Assembly (NCBI RefSeq): GCF_950295315.1
Contig: NC_080164.1
Coordinates: 10,629,990-10,693,989, forward strand
Reading direction: 5' to 3'
DNA from: Erinaceus europaeus
Taxonomy: Eukaryota > Chordata > Mammalia > Eulipotyphla > Erinaceidae
DNA length: 64,000 nt
Shown: piece by piece, positions 1 through 12,600 of the stretch
Layout of the letters: every line of letters starts with the position of its first letter
How positions within the stretch are numbered: the stretch's first letter is position 1
Position numbers and translations under genes: made by a program
The notes under the pieces: generated by a model
Told to the model about the DNA's origin: nothing
Databases searched by the model: none
Seen by the model: the letters and a program-made list of their open reading frames with translations, nothing else

Positions 1-1207
1 CATGCTCCTATGGTCTTCCTGACGTCAAACAAAGCCCTACATGCGTGTCCTTAGATATACAAGCTGACCAAACACTTGGGAAGCTGGATGGGTGAAACTG
101 CATTGCTAAAGTGAGTTTATTTACTTTTTTTTTCTTTTACAGATGCTATTGCCTTCACTTAACGACTAAGAACCTCTAGACCTCAACAGCAAGCCTGTCA
201 GCAACAAGTCTTTTAGCCATTTTCGAAATGCTTCACAGTTATGAGTACATCATGATTCTGAATAATGGAGAGTGTGGGGTGGGTTGTTGACAGATAGGAC
301 TTTCAAAAGCAGATCGTAGTAAATAAAACATCTTAGGGCAGAATTACCAGGAGCCTCCAATTATTTTCTTGGGTTTTTTTGGGAACTGAATTGGTATTCA
401 AAGTCTGAGTTCATGTTTAATACTACAAACAAGCCACAATGCTTAAGTAACAATTATTGAACCCCTAAACTGATGAAGTTACTGCCTCTACACTGTAAAG
501 TTTGAAAAGCCGAAATCACGCTCAGTAAAAAACTTCTATTTACTAGACATGATTCAAATTTTTCCAAGTTCCTTTTCTTTCCCCTTTTTTCTTTCCTTTT
601 TTTTTACCTTTTCAAGAAGAGGTTTTCTGGCATGTGAAATTCTGGAATTCTCATTTCTTGGAGGTATAACTCTTTCAGGCCACTGAGATGATCCTGTACT
701 TTCTCAGTGGAAGGGAAATTCCTGTACACATGTTGAAGCCATGTGTTTGTTGCCTACAGAATAACAAAAGCCTTCAGAATCCTGGGTACAAGTGGGCCTC
801 AAAGCACAACCAACACTCAGCGAATATTCACATTTGACACAACAATCATGACAGAGAACAGGCACTGAAAGTTAACAGTAAACCGGGCTTTCAGTCACTG
901 AACAATGCCCACATTTTACAAAACGAGCATGTACATAGTCAAAGTCCTAGTTGGCATCCCAAAGCCCAACAAACTTTTGCCCTGGCTTCTTTTGGTATTT
1001 ATCCTTTAATGAATATGAAATGAATATGAATAATAAATATGAAACTGCATATATCTTTCTTTCCTTCCCAGGAATGCTCTGGGGTCAGGGAGTGGGTAGC
1101 ATGGCATGGTTGCATCTCTGGAAACCCTCCTTTACCTACCTAAGAGAGACTGAGTATGTCATTAGCACTTAGAACCATGTTTCAATGGCCAACTGACTTT
1201 TACTTAC
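1..1207. other. APOB intron 23 (partial)
   Basis: AT-rich intronic DNA with a pyrimidine run near 575-610. I searched both strands by eye for exon 24 coding sequence and did not find it. No recognisable repeat. Confidence 0.7.
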
Positions 1208-1395
1208 AGCTACTAATTTGGAACCCATGTGCCGGAAAGTCATGTCAGTCTGAGGAATTCTGTTGTCCAAGAGGCTGCTGGTGTATTCATGCAGCCTTTT
1301 AGGGTAACTAGAAAGGTCCAGGGGAAGATTGGAAGCCACTTTTTTGGTATTCACATTGGTGCCTGTGTTCCATTCAAACTCCATTTTCTCTTCAT
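1208..1395 (-). CDS. APOB: APOB exon 23 (188 bp), last exon in the window
   Basis: Encodes [20 protein letters not shown]... to HMGSKLVA, ending at codon 1,221 in phase 0. Acceptor GTTTCAG, donor GTAAGT. The coding sequence continues off the left edge in exon 24. Confidence 0.96.
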
Positions 1396-2754
1396 CTGAA
1401 ACACACATAGAAAGAGAGAGAGAGACAGAGAGAGATATCAATGGTACCAGCTCAGCCCCCTTACACAAGAGATGCCAACAGTGCCCACAAGTCCACGGTG
1501 CCCTTGGGACTACCCATGGGAAGAGGACATACCATAGTGCCATGCCACCTTCTTGGAAATTGTTGAGCCGTAAGCTGTGGCAGATGAGTCCATGTGGAGG
1601 AGCAGTTTTGTAGGAGACCACACAGTGTGAATCTCACTTCTGGCCTCTGCCTGCAACCGTGGTATGGAAATCACTCCTCTGATTTTGCCTCCTTTCTTTC
1701 CGTCACAGCTGTTGGAAAGAACACTCTTTTGGCATCAGTGGCTTTGCCCATTCCATGGAGATGTATGAGATTAACTGAAGTTCTACTAACGGTGATCAAG
1801 ACAAGGTATATAAACGACTCAGAGAAATGACTCATACACTTCCCGAAGCTAAACTCTGTGTACCTCAAGGATTTCCCGGGGAGGTATGGAAGAAAAAGGT
1901 TTGCAAAGGAAAACAGAAGGAGAAAACTGGACAGGGCTGGTGTATTGCAAAAACGTCAAGGATTCTGCAGTGGGGAGGTGGGGAGGAGCTGGGAGGGGAG
2001 AGAGGTGGAGAAGGGCTTGGCTGGGTAGTGGGCATTCATGTTGTCCTTCCCAGGGAGATGGGCAGTTATATTTCCATGTTGACAACCATCCTAGGAAGTA
2101 CTGTTTGCACAATAAAATGATTTTTTTATTTTAAAGAAAAAAATCATTTAACAACGACAAGAAATCCATAGTCATAAATTGTGAGTCAGATTCTCTCTGT
2201 AAATTAATTGTTATCTGGAATCCCCAGTGCCACAAATCATTTCTTCTTTAGACTATCACATCCATTGAAGTAGTCATCACATTCCTGTTTGGGTTTTTCA
2301 TTTTTATTTCCTTTTTGTAAGGACTTAGAAAATTTTTCTTCCTCTTTTCCTTCCTCCCTTCCTTCCTTCCTTCCTTCCTTCCATTATTGGATAGAGACAG
2401 AGAGAAATTGAGAGGGAAGGGGGGAGATAGAGAGGGAGAGAGACAGACACCTACAGCCCTTCTTCACCACTCGTGAAGCTTTTCCCCTACAGGTGGGGAC
2501 CAGGGGCTTGAACCTGGATCTTTGTGCACTGTAATGTGTGCGCTTAAGCAGGTGAACCACCCCCTGCCCCCCTGGTTTGGATTTTCTAGTGAAAATTACT
2601 TTGAGTGAACAATTAAAAAAAAAGAAAACATTTGAAACCTGTCCTATTATCGCTTTGTTGGTCAAACTACTCATCCCAGCTACACGTCCAACTTTGGAGG
2701 GAAAACCATACCTTCCCTGAAGTTGATGATGCTGAGCAATAACATTTCTCTCCC

Positions 2755-2820
<66 letters not shown>

Positions 2821-5674
2821 TTTCTTTCTTTCTTCCTTCCTTCCTTTCTTTTCTTTCTTCCTTCCCTTTCTTAATCATCTTTAGATCTTTTTAGTGTTTT
2901 ATTTTATTTTTTCTTACATTTGGAAAATTGAGAAAGGAGGAGAAATAGAGTGGGAGAAAGAGGGACACCTGCAGCACTAATTCACACCTAGCAAAGCTGC
3001 CCCTACAGGTGGGAACTGGGGTCTTGAACCTGGGTCTGTGTACTTGGGAATGTGTGTGCTCAACCAGGGGCACCATCGTCTGACCCCTAGAGAGTGTTTC
3101 TTTAAAGCATCCAGCACCATGCCTGGTGAGTAGTAAGTGACCAAGGAGAGGAACAGAGGCTTATACTCCTGAGTGTTCTCCCCACCCCTCAGTCAGCAGA
3201 CCAGGATCACCCCCGTTTTAATCAGTATGAAGGCTAAAGTGTCCCGAGGGCCTCTGGTTCGGACCAGTGAGCTTCCTTACCTAATGTGACCAGTGAGAGT
3301 GACCTCTGTGATTTTCTTGTTCTGAATGTCCAAGGTGAGCTTGTAAGACTTCTTACCCTCAGCAGACTCATCACTGACTCTGAGGACTGTGCTAAGGTCG
3401 ACATCCAGAGGTGGGACCTGAAGTTCAGTAGAGAAAACCTTCCGCTGGCGGTTGTACCTGAATGCCATGGTCATGGTGGTTCCCTGCAAATCTGCAAGAG
3501 TGAACAAGTCGTGCCTGCTATGTGGTATCTTGGCTTCTTTGTCCCGGGGCACTTTAACAGAAACATAAGCCAGACCTGGAAAGGACTCTACTGGCTTCTT
3601 CTGTCACTCGTGTCATAAGAACCAAAACTCTTACCACGGCCAACAAGACCATCTTCCCTCCTTTCTCTAGATTGGGCCATGAATGTAAATCACATATGGC
3701 TGACGTCTGCTTGGCGTCAAGTTTAGAGCTCACGGAAATTGTATGCAAATCCACAAGGGACTGTGGGTGTATAGGAAGTTATTTTATTTTATTTTCATTT
3801 ATTTATTTATTTATTTATTTATTTTTTACAAGCTTAGCTTTGGCTTGTGGTGGTGCAGAGGATTGAACCTGAGACTTTGGAGCCTCAGGCATGAGAGTCT
3901 CTTTGTATAACCATTATGCTATCTACCTCCCACCATAGGAAGTTACTTTTTAGTAAGAATTTCTTTTTAAAAAAGTATTTTGTTTATTTTAATGAGATAC
4001 ATAGAAAGGCGCACACACACAAACACACACACGCACACACACACACGAGTACTGCACAGCTCTGCTTTATTATGGTGCTGGGGATTGAGCTAGGACATTA
4101 GAGCCTCAGACACAAAAGTCTTTTTGCTTAGCCATTGTGCTAGCTCCCCAGCCTTGTAGGAAGTTCTTTAAATGAGTGTCTGGTAGAGATTGTTCTCTCT
4201 TCCTGCTTGCCCTGTCAGCTCTCCTCACTGCCATGCCATTTCCCTAGGGACCCACCATGGAGCCCAACGTTGGTTAACTCAGCTCAAGGACTCCCAGCCC
4301 CTGCCCTCCTATTTCCCTAACTGTGGTTTTTATGTACCTACGTAGCCTGTGTTGTAATAAATCTGCCCTTTGTTAAACCCCAACAAAAGCGCCACATAAT
4401 TATCTTCCTAACATCTTTTTACCATTTCCATTTTCCTCTCTGATCCCTTTCCTTCAGCCAGCCTGGATTCCTTCCTTTAATCCAAACCTGAGGGTCCTGG
4501 ACTTGCCTCAGGGGCTATGTACCAGTTAATTCTTGGTCCCTGATAGTTTTTCCACTGGGCTTATCCCCTTACCTCCTCTGGTCTCTTTTTTTTTCATGCT
4601 TTCTGTACCAGAAAGACTTGCTCTTAACATTCCAAATGACTTTGCCTTCGCCCTTTCTTTTCCTCTTGGCTACAAACATTCCCTGACATTCTACTGCCCC
4701 CATCTCACCCTCCGGCACCAATCTGACTTTTGGAATATTTACTTGTTTACTCTAAACTCTAAGAGGACAGAGACTTTCTTTCCACCATTTATTCTGCTGG
4801 CTTCAGTTCTCAGAGCAGGACTGACACGAATTGGAAGTGAGTAAACGGGTGTTAAATACTCTAAATTCAATATGGGCTTCTTGTGAATCCTGAGTCTGAG
4901 GTGAGAGACAGAGACAAAGAGAGGGGGGAGAGGGGGAGGGAGAGAGGGAGAGAGGGGAAGAAGAGGGGGGAGAGAGAGAGAGAGAGAGGGAGAGGGAGAT
5001 GGAGGGGGGAGAGAGAGATCTCTTCCTTAGAGACTTGCCTTCGGCTTGAGTTACAAACTTCAACGTGTCCACCAAGGCTTCTCCCTCTCGCAGGATGTCG
5101 TAGGCTGCGCTGGCAGAATACTGCCTCACGGCTCCCGTGGGCCTCAGTTCCAGGACAAATCTGAGGATACACAGTGCTCAGTGTCAGCGACTGCAATGGT
5201 GGCGAGAAAGTCCTCAAAGCACCTCAGCCTCAATCGCAACAATAGCCTGTTCCCTTATTCTGACTTTGTCTCTTGTCCTCAACTCACAAGGACCTTTAGG
5301 CTCCTTTCCCTTAAGGCCAGCACGATTCACAAGGCCTGTGGGCCTGCGGGGCAGGGGTTGTGTCAGCCAAGCTGAGAACAAATGGTGGCAACAGGGAGGA
5401 CTTGTCCAGAAAGTCTCGGGAGTGGCGAGGGACTTGTACACAACAGTGGGTAAGAGGGACAGTCACCCTAGAGGCCTGGAGGCTCAGAAACAGGGACACT
5501 GGATAAGGACTGAGCCACCCATCTGCTGTGAGCTCCTCCTTGGGTGCATCTGGGAGGGGAAGGGGCACCATCCTCAAAGAAAGGCTTCCTTCCTTCCTTC
5601 CTTCCTTCCTTCCTTCCTTCCTTCCTTCCCTCCCTCCCTCCCTCACTCCCTCCCTTCTTTCCTTCCTTCCTTCT

Positions 5675-5729
<55 letters not shown>

Positions 5730-5743
5730 CTCTCTCTCTCTCT

Positions 5744-5791
<48 letters not shown>

Positions 5792-7244
5792 GTTATTGCT
5801 GGGACTTGGTGCCACACAGTGAATCCACCACTAGTAGTTATATTTTATTCCTCCCCACTCCCTCATTTTTTTTTAATTACATACCATAGAGAGAACTTGA
5901 GGGGGGGAGATAGAAAGGGAGAGAGAAAAACAGATGTCTTCACCACTTGTGAAGCTTCCCCCCCCTGCAGCTGGGGAGCAGGAGTTCAAACCCAAATCTT
6001 TGCATGTAATAAAGTGTGCATTCAACCAAGGTGTGCTGCCATCTCTCTCCCTTTTCTCTCCCTCTCTTTCTTCCTTTTCTTTCTTTCTTCCTTTCTTTCT
6101 TCCTTTCTTTCTTTCTTTTTTGTCAGCAGGGTTATTACTGGGGCTCTGTGCCTGTACTATGAATCCACTACATCTGGTGGCCTTACCCCTTCTCAATTTT
6201 CCCTCCTACTCTTTACCTCTGCAGGAAGCTCTCCTCTACAAGTGAGCCCCAGGGACTTGAACCCAGGTCCTTGTGCATGGTGATGTATATGAGCTACCCA
6301 GTGCAACACCACCCTGCCCCCCAAAGAGATGCTTTTTAAAGAGTGATTCCCAGTGATTCCCAGACTACAGGTAGAACTCCATGCAAGGAGTAAGATAAAA
6401 CTACCCTGGTTGTTTATCTTGTGAGCTAAGACCTCCTGAGCAGTCTAGACTCCTGTGGCATACAGTCCCCCATCTATGGAGAAGCCCAGGCCCATGCCCC
6501 AAATTTGGGCAAGTGTGGGCATCCTGAGGAGTGCTGAGAAGCAGACGAAGGATCTGACTAATCTGAGGATGGTGTGATCCTCTTCATGTGGCGACTCAGG
6601 CCCCAGAGCAGCTTCCCACTCACTGTTGCCCACAGAGGGATGAGCAGTGTTGCGTGGGCGCTGCTCTCCTCTACCTGGTTTCCCCAAGCAGGGGAGAGTA
6701 GAAGCCAGAGTCTGTGGATGTGGCATTGGAGTAGTCACTCATGATGCAGTAGTTCAGGCCAGGCAAGAAGGGCCTGCAGGTTGACCAGGACTGTCTGTCA
6801 AAGACCAGCGAGGGGATCACTTCCGTTCTGGACGTTGTGACTAAATGGATGGTGTTGCTGGTGGAGAGAGAGGAGAGGGATTCTGAGTTATCTTTGAGTC
6901 ATGAGCACAGTGAGTATCACTGAACATGCAAATGCCCTGTTAACGCACTCTGTTTCTCTCTGGCCACACCCCCTCAAAGTCTCCAAGGTACTGTGCAAGG
7001 ATCTGGGTTCAAGCCCCTGTTCTCACCAGCAGGGCGTACGCTTCACAAGTGGTGAAGCAGATCTTCAGGTATCTCTCTCTCTCTCTCTCTCTCCCCACTA
7101 CAGTCAATTTCTCTCTGTCCTGTGAAATTACAAAAGAATAAAAGGTAAAAATGGCCACTGGGAGTAGTGGATTCATTGTGCAGGCACTGAGCTCCAGCAA
7201 TAATCCTGGTGACAGAAAGAAACACACACACACGCACACACACA

Positions 7245-7278
<34 letters not shown>

Positions 7279-9630
7279 AATAGGGCAGTCACTATGGTTC
7301 TTAGGCTCCGGTCATTGCACGAAGTCCTTCACACATGTGATCCACACTCCCCACAACAATAGCCATTAAGTCTCCTTGCACAGAGGAAACACAGGACCAA
7401 GGACACAAGGAGACCCACCACTGGGACCTACACTCAGAAGTGCTCCTTCTTCCCTCCCGTGATGCAGGTTAAGAAGTGTCCAGATTCTCTCATCTGGAAT
7501 GACTGACTTTCTGTGTTCTTCCGGCAGTTGTTAACCATATTCTGTTCCCCTCAAGCCAACAGTGCATGATCTCTCAGTCCAGGAATGCTAGCTCCTTTTG
7601 CTTTTGCCTGGATAAACCCATGCAGGCTTTTGAGTATAACCCTGTCAGCTCAAGAGTGTCTTTCTGTAGAAGGCATGTCCTCACTGCCACCACGTGCTGC
7701 ACTTCCCTGCTCCCACATCCTACACAGATCCACGCCCCTGACACTCCCTCTGACTCACCACTGTGCTTCCTAGTGCTAACTGCATCCATGCTCTCTCTGT
7801 AAACTGCTCTAGCACTCAGGAACCTCACAGATCTCATTTAACACGCCCGCTGTCTTTCAGGCAACAGAATACTCTTTTGGGGTCAGGAATTGTTGTTGAG
7901 AAGCCATGAATGTCTGGGCATATCAGCATTTGAGCATATCCTTAAAGACGGCTCTCAGAAAAGAGTGGTTCCCATAATCCTCAGATGAGAACTCATAGGT
8001 CCTCTCCATTGAGCAGGCTGCCACCAACCACTATGTCTCAAAGCACTAAAAACGCGCCTTCTAGCAACCGCTAGTTCATCAGTACATTTTAAAGGGCAAT
8101 TTTGTAAGGCGTGGAAAGTCAAGGGACATGTGACGGTTGAATAAGTCTGGGCTGGGTTCAACTAGGCGATTCAGCACCTTGTCTGTCCCCACCTTCTCAG
8201 CCAAAGAAAGATTCACCTAAAACTGAATAGCTTGATTGGCTTCTTTGGCAAAGGAAGGGTGAATTTCAGCTGTCTGTTTTTTAAAGTCATGCGTGCTTCC
8301 AGGCCTGTCTCATGGAAGAAGTTGGTGTTCATCTGGACCCCGCTTCTGGCAAAGTCTGGAATGACGAGGCCCATTGTTGTCACAAACTCCACAGACACCG
8401 AGGGCTGTGCCACCAGCTCCATGTCCATCTGAAAGTTAGAAAAAAGACCCAGTCAGCTCTGTTCTACTCCTTGGCCTCCTGGAATTCAGATAAGCCAGCC
8501 TTCTTCCACTCCAGGGTAAATGTCTTTGGACAGTTCACAGCTTAACAATTTTTTTTCTGGGGCCCTACCCCCCTAAGGAAAGATAGAAACAGGATGGGAG
8601 TATGGCTTGACCTATCAACAGCCGTATCCAGTGGAGAAGCAGTTACAGAAGCCAGATCTTCCACCTTCTGCTCCCCGCAAAAATAATTTTGGTTCATAGT
8701 CCCAGTGGGGGAGAAATGATAGGAGGAAGATGACCAGAGGGCTTTGAACTCCAACTCCACCAGGACCCGGAGAGAGAAGAGGAGAAAAAGAAGGACATTA
8801 AAAAGTAGCAATAGGTATAGGTATAACTTAGAAAGGAAGAGAAGATGGAACCTAAGGGAAAAAATGGGCAAATATATATAAACATAGACAGATAGTTGTA
8901 GAAATAAATCAACCCATATCTGTGACATTGAAAGCAGTTTCCAATGGAGGGAATGGGGACACAGAACTCTGGTGTTGGGAAAGGTGTCGAATTATACCCC
9001 TGTTATCTTAGAATTATTTAAATCAATATTAAATAATTCATAAAAATGGTAAAATAAAAAGTATTTCTGGGATTACTTATTCATATATTTTGCCACCAGG
9101 GCTATTGCTAGAGCTTAGTGCCTGCATGACTCCACCATTCCTAGAGAACATTTTATTTTTATTTTTAATGTTTATTATTTTTTTTAATGAGAAAGACTAG
9201 ACATGGAGGGAAAGAGAGAGAGAGAGAGAAAGAGACCAGAATACTGCTCAACTCTGGTTTATTTATGAACCTGGGATTGAACCTGGGACCTCAGAGTCTC
9301 AGGCTTGAAATTTTTTTTGTATAACCATTGTGCTGTCTCCCCAGCCCCATTTTCTCTTTTTCTTTTCTTCTTTGATAGGGGTAACACAGAGAGAGATAGA
9401 GAAGGAGAGAGGGAAAAGGCGAGAGACAGAGAGGAGGGGAGATACCTGCAGCACTATTTTACCCTTCATGAAGCTTCCTCCTTGCAAGTGGGGACAGGGG
9501 GTTTAAATCCAGACCCTGGTACATGGTAATGTGTGTGCTCTGCTGGGTGAACCAACTCCTGGCCTCTCATTTCTGAGATTTGTTGGAAGGAATAAAAGCC
9601 AAACGATCTGCCCCCAGAGCCAGCCTGCAC

Positions 9631-9688
<58 letters not shown>

Positions 9689-12600
9689 GTGGGACTAGGG
9701 TGTGCTCAAGTTAACTTGAGGTGTAGTAGGGTGAAGAGATGGCAGGAATGGTCACTCTCTGAGTGAGTATCTGGGTTCTTAGATTACTCACATGTCCAAA
9801 CAAATTTGCAAGGTCATGCGTCTTGGCAGAACATGAATGTTTTTTCAGATATTTAGCAAAGTAGTTACAAAGATGATGCTGCATCTTGAACAGGAAGTGC
9901 AGTTTCATTTGTTTGTTTGTGCTGCCAGTGCCTTCACACTGAATCCACTGCTTCTGGCAGTCATTACCCCCCTCACTCCGTTTCTTTTACTTAATAAGAA
10001 CAGAGAGAAATAGAGACTGGGTGGGGGCAGCACCACCATTAGTCAGATCTGAGCAGTGCTCTGGTCTCTCTGTTTCTTCCCTCTGTGTTTCTCTCCTTAC
10101 AATAAACAAAATATTAAGAAGAAAAGAAAAAGGGAAGGGGAAGAGATAGAGAAAAGACAGAGAGAGAAGGAAAGAGAGACACCTGCAGCACTGCTTCCCT
10201 ACTCTTGAAGCTTCTCCCTGCAGGTGGGAGAGTGGGGACTTGAACCCAGGTCCTCATGAATGGAAATATTGTGCTTTACTGGGTGCATCACTGCCAGGCC
10301 CCCAGAAATGCATCTTAAAAACCGAACAAGAAACCCATCCTGGAGAGAAGGTACAATCCAGGGGACGAAAGGTGGACGGGGTCTTACGTTTAATAGTTCC
10401 AGCTTGAGTCCCGCCTTGAGTCCAGGTGTCAGGATGCCCGAGGAGGACACGTGCACTGGTAACCCGAGCCCAGTGGGGAGTTGAAAGGCGTTGTCCATGA
10501 AGATGTAGTGGAGAAACAAACCATTCTTTGAGCCTCTCTTGAGTACATCTTCAATCTGTACATCCAGGAGGAAGAGTCTCTTAAAAAGGAAGCCTGGCAC
10601 CAAGTTGCGGATACTACTAAGATTCCATCCTGACCTCCCTGGGCAGATAGCTTTACCAGTGTGTCCTAGAAGCTCACCTCTCCAGAGCCCTACCCCACTA
10701 GGGAAAGACAGAGACAGGCTGGGGGTATGGATCCACCTGCCAGTGTTCATGTTCAGCAGGGAAGCAATGACAGAAGCCAGAATTTCCACCTTCTGCACCC
10801 CATAAAGAATTTTGGTCCAGGGGGACAGGCAGTGGTACACTTGGTTTAGCACATACACTACAGTGCACAAGGACCTAGGTTCAAGACCCTGGTGCCACCT
10901 GCAGGGGAAAGCTTCATCAGTGGTGAAGTAGAGCGGTGGTGTCTCTCTGTCTCTCTTCCTCTCTTCCTCTCTCTCTTCTCTCAATTTTTCTCTGTCTCTA
11001 TCCAGTAATAAATAAAACTATAAAAGAAACAAAAAGAATTTTGGTCCACCTAGAGGGAAGCTTCTGATGGAGGGGATGGGATACAGAACTCTGGTGGTAG
11101 GAACTGTGTGGAATTATACACAGTTGTAAGTTAATGGGAATTAACTTACAATCTTATTATCATATTCTATCACTAGTAAAAAAAAATTAAAAAGGAAGTC
11201 TAGCTTCAGTGGCCTTGGGGAAATGCCACTTCCAAGGGTCAGAAAAATCCTTCTTTATCCAAGGAGGAAGGAAATAAATACATGCAGACAAACAGTACTG
11301 TGTGAGGAGAGGAGTGGCTATTGATGTCAACAAGTTGACATATAAGAATTTCCCTGGATACATATCACACTATTTTCAACTGGAGAATTCAGACGGTGAT
11401 TAAAAACAGACCCTCTCTCTTCCATGCCTAAGACTCTGAAGCTCCCAGTACCACCATCATCCAGAGATGAGCAGTGCTCTGGAATCTTTCATACTATATA
11501 TCCATTCATCCATCCATCCATCCATCCATCCATCCATCCATCCATCCATCCATCCACCCATCCATCCATCCATCTGTTCATCCTTCTCTCTGTGTATCAC
11601 TCATTAAAAATAAGTAAATAAAATATTTTAAAAAATTGATCCCACTCTCAGAACTTTACATAGCACTGCATGATACTTTCATAATTTTGACATTTTGGAG
11701 TCTAAAAGTAAATGAAGGTTGACTAGAAGCATAGATTATGGTGACACCAATTTTTGAAACCAAGGAGCTTTTGAAATGATATACATGCTAGCACACATTT
11801 TTAACAGCATTTCTAGAAAATAACCTGAGATACTAAAGTTAGTATTATAACTTACCAATACCTAAACATTTTATTTGAGTATTTTTTCTTGTATTTATAA
11901 GTTACTTCTAATGAAAACCATAGCTCATAGGCAAAGTACATTGTAATTTCTTTCATAATCACTGCATCATTTCTGTATGAAAAGGAATCTGTAGTCTACA
12001 TAGAGGACATTAATTTCTTCTTTTTAAAAATCTTTTTTTAAGATTTTTAAAAAATCTTTAACTGTTGGACAGAGACAGTCAGAAGTTGAGAGGGGAGAGG
12101 GTGATAGAGAGGGAGAGAGAGAGACAGAGAGACACCTGCAGCACTGCTTTACCACTTGTGAAGCTTTCTCCCTGCAGGTGGGGACCAGGGGCTTGAACCT
12201 GGGTCCTTGTGCACTGTAACATGTGCGCTCAGCCAGTTGTGCCACCACCTGGCCCTGAGGACATTAATTTCTAGATGAACAAATGAATGTTCTTATAGAA
12301 ATAGGCTGGGCTGTGAGAGAGAGCTCATGTTCACACATATCCATAAACTACTGCAAAATATATACCTGAAAGCAGAAGGACACTAGAGTTTGCAGTGAGT
12401 ACCTCCCTAACACTTCCTCTCCACTATTCCAAGCTTGGGATCCATGATTGCTCAACAAATTGTTTGGCTTCATATGTTAACTCTCTTTTCAATCACCAGG
12501 TTCTAGATGCCACCAGGATGCTGGCCAGGCTTCCCTAGATTGAAGACCCCACCAATGTGTCCTGGAGCTCAGCTTCCCCAGAGACACACCTTACTAGGGA

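Noticed and set aside
1..1207. APOB exon 24
   Set aside because: Searched on the minus strand for the sequence after KLVA and for an exon with an acceptor in the right phase; nothing matches, so it is taken to lie outside the window.
5031..5036. GT donor four bases beyond the GC donor of exon 20
   Set aside because: Using it would shift the frame into exon 21 and lose the conserved protein sequence.
5137..6283. Long open frames rich in S, F, P and L (and K, R, E on the other strand)
   Set aside because: They run through TTCC/CTTT microsatellites and SINEs; composition is that of the repeat, with no domain. Only exon 20 in this area is real coding sequence.
11500..11574. Regular repeat array that could suggest CRISPR or a satellite
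   Set aside because: Simple (ATCC)n without spacers; a eukaryotic microsatellite.
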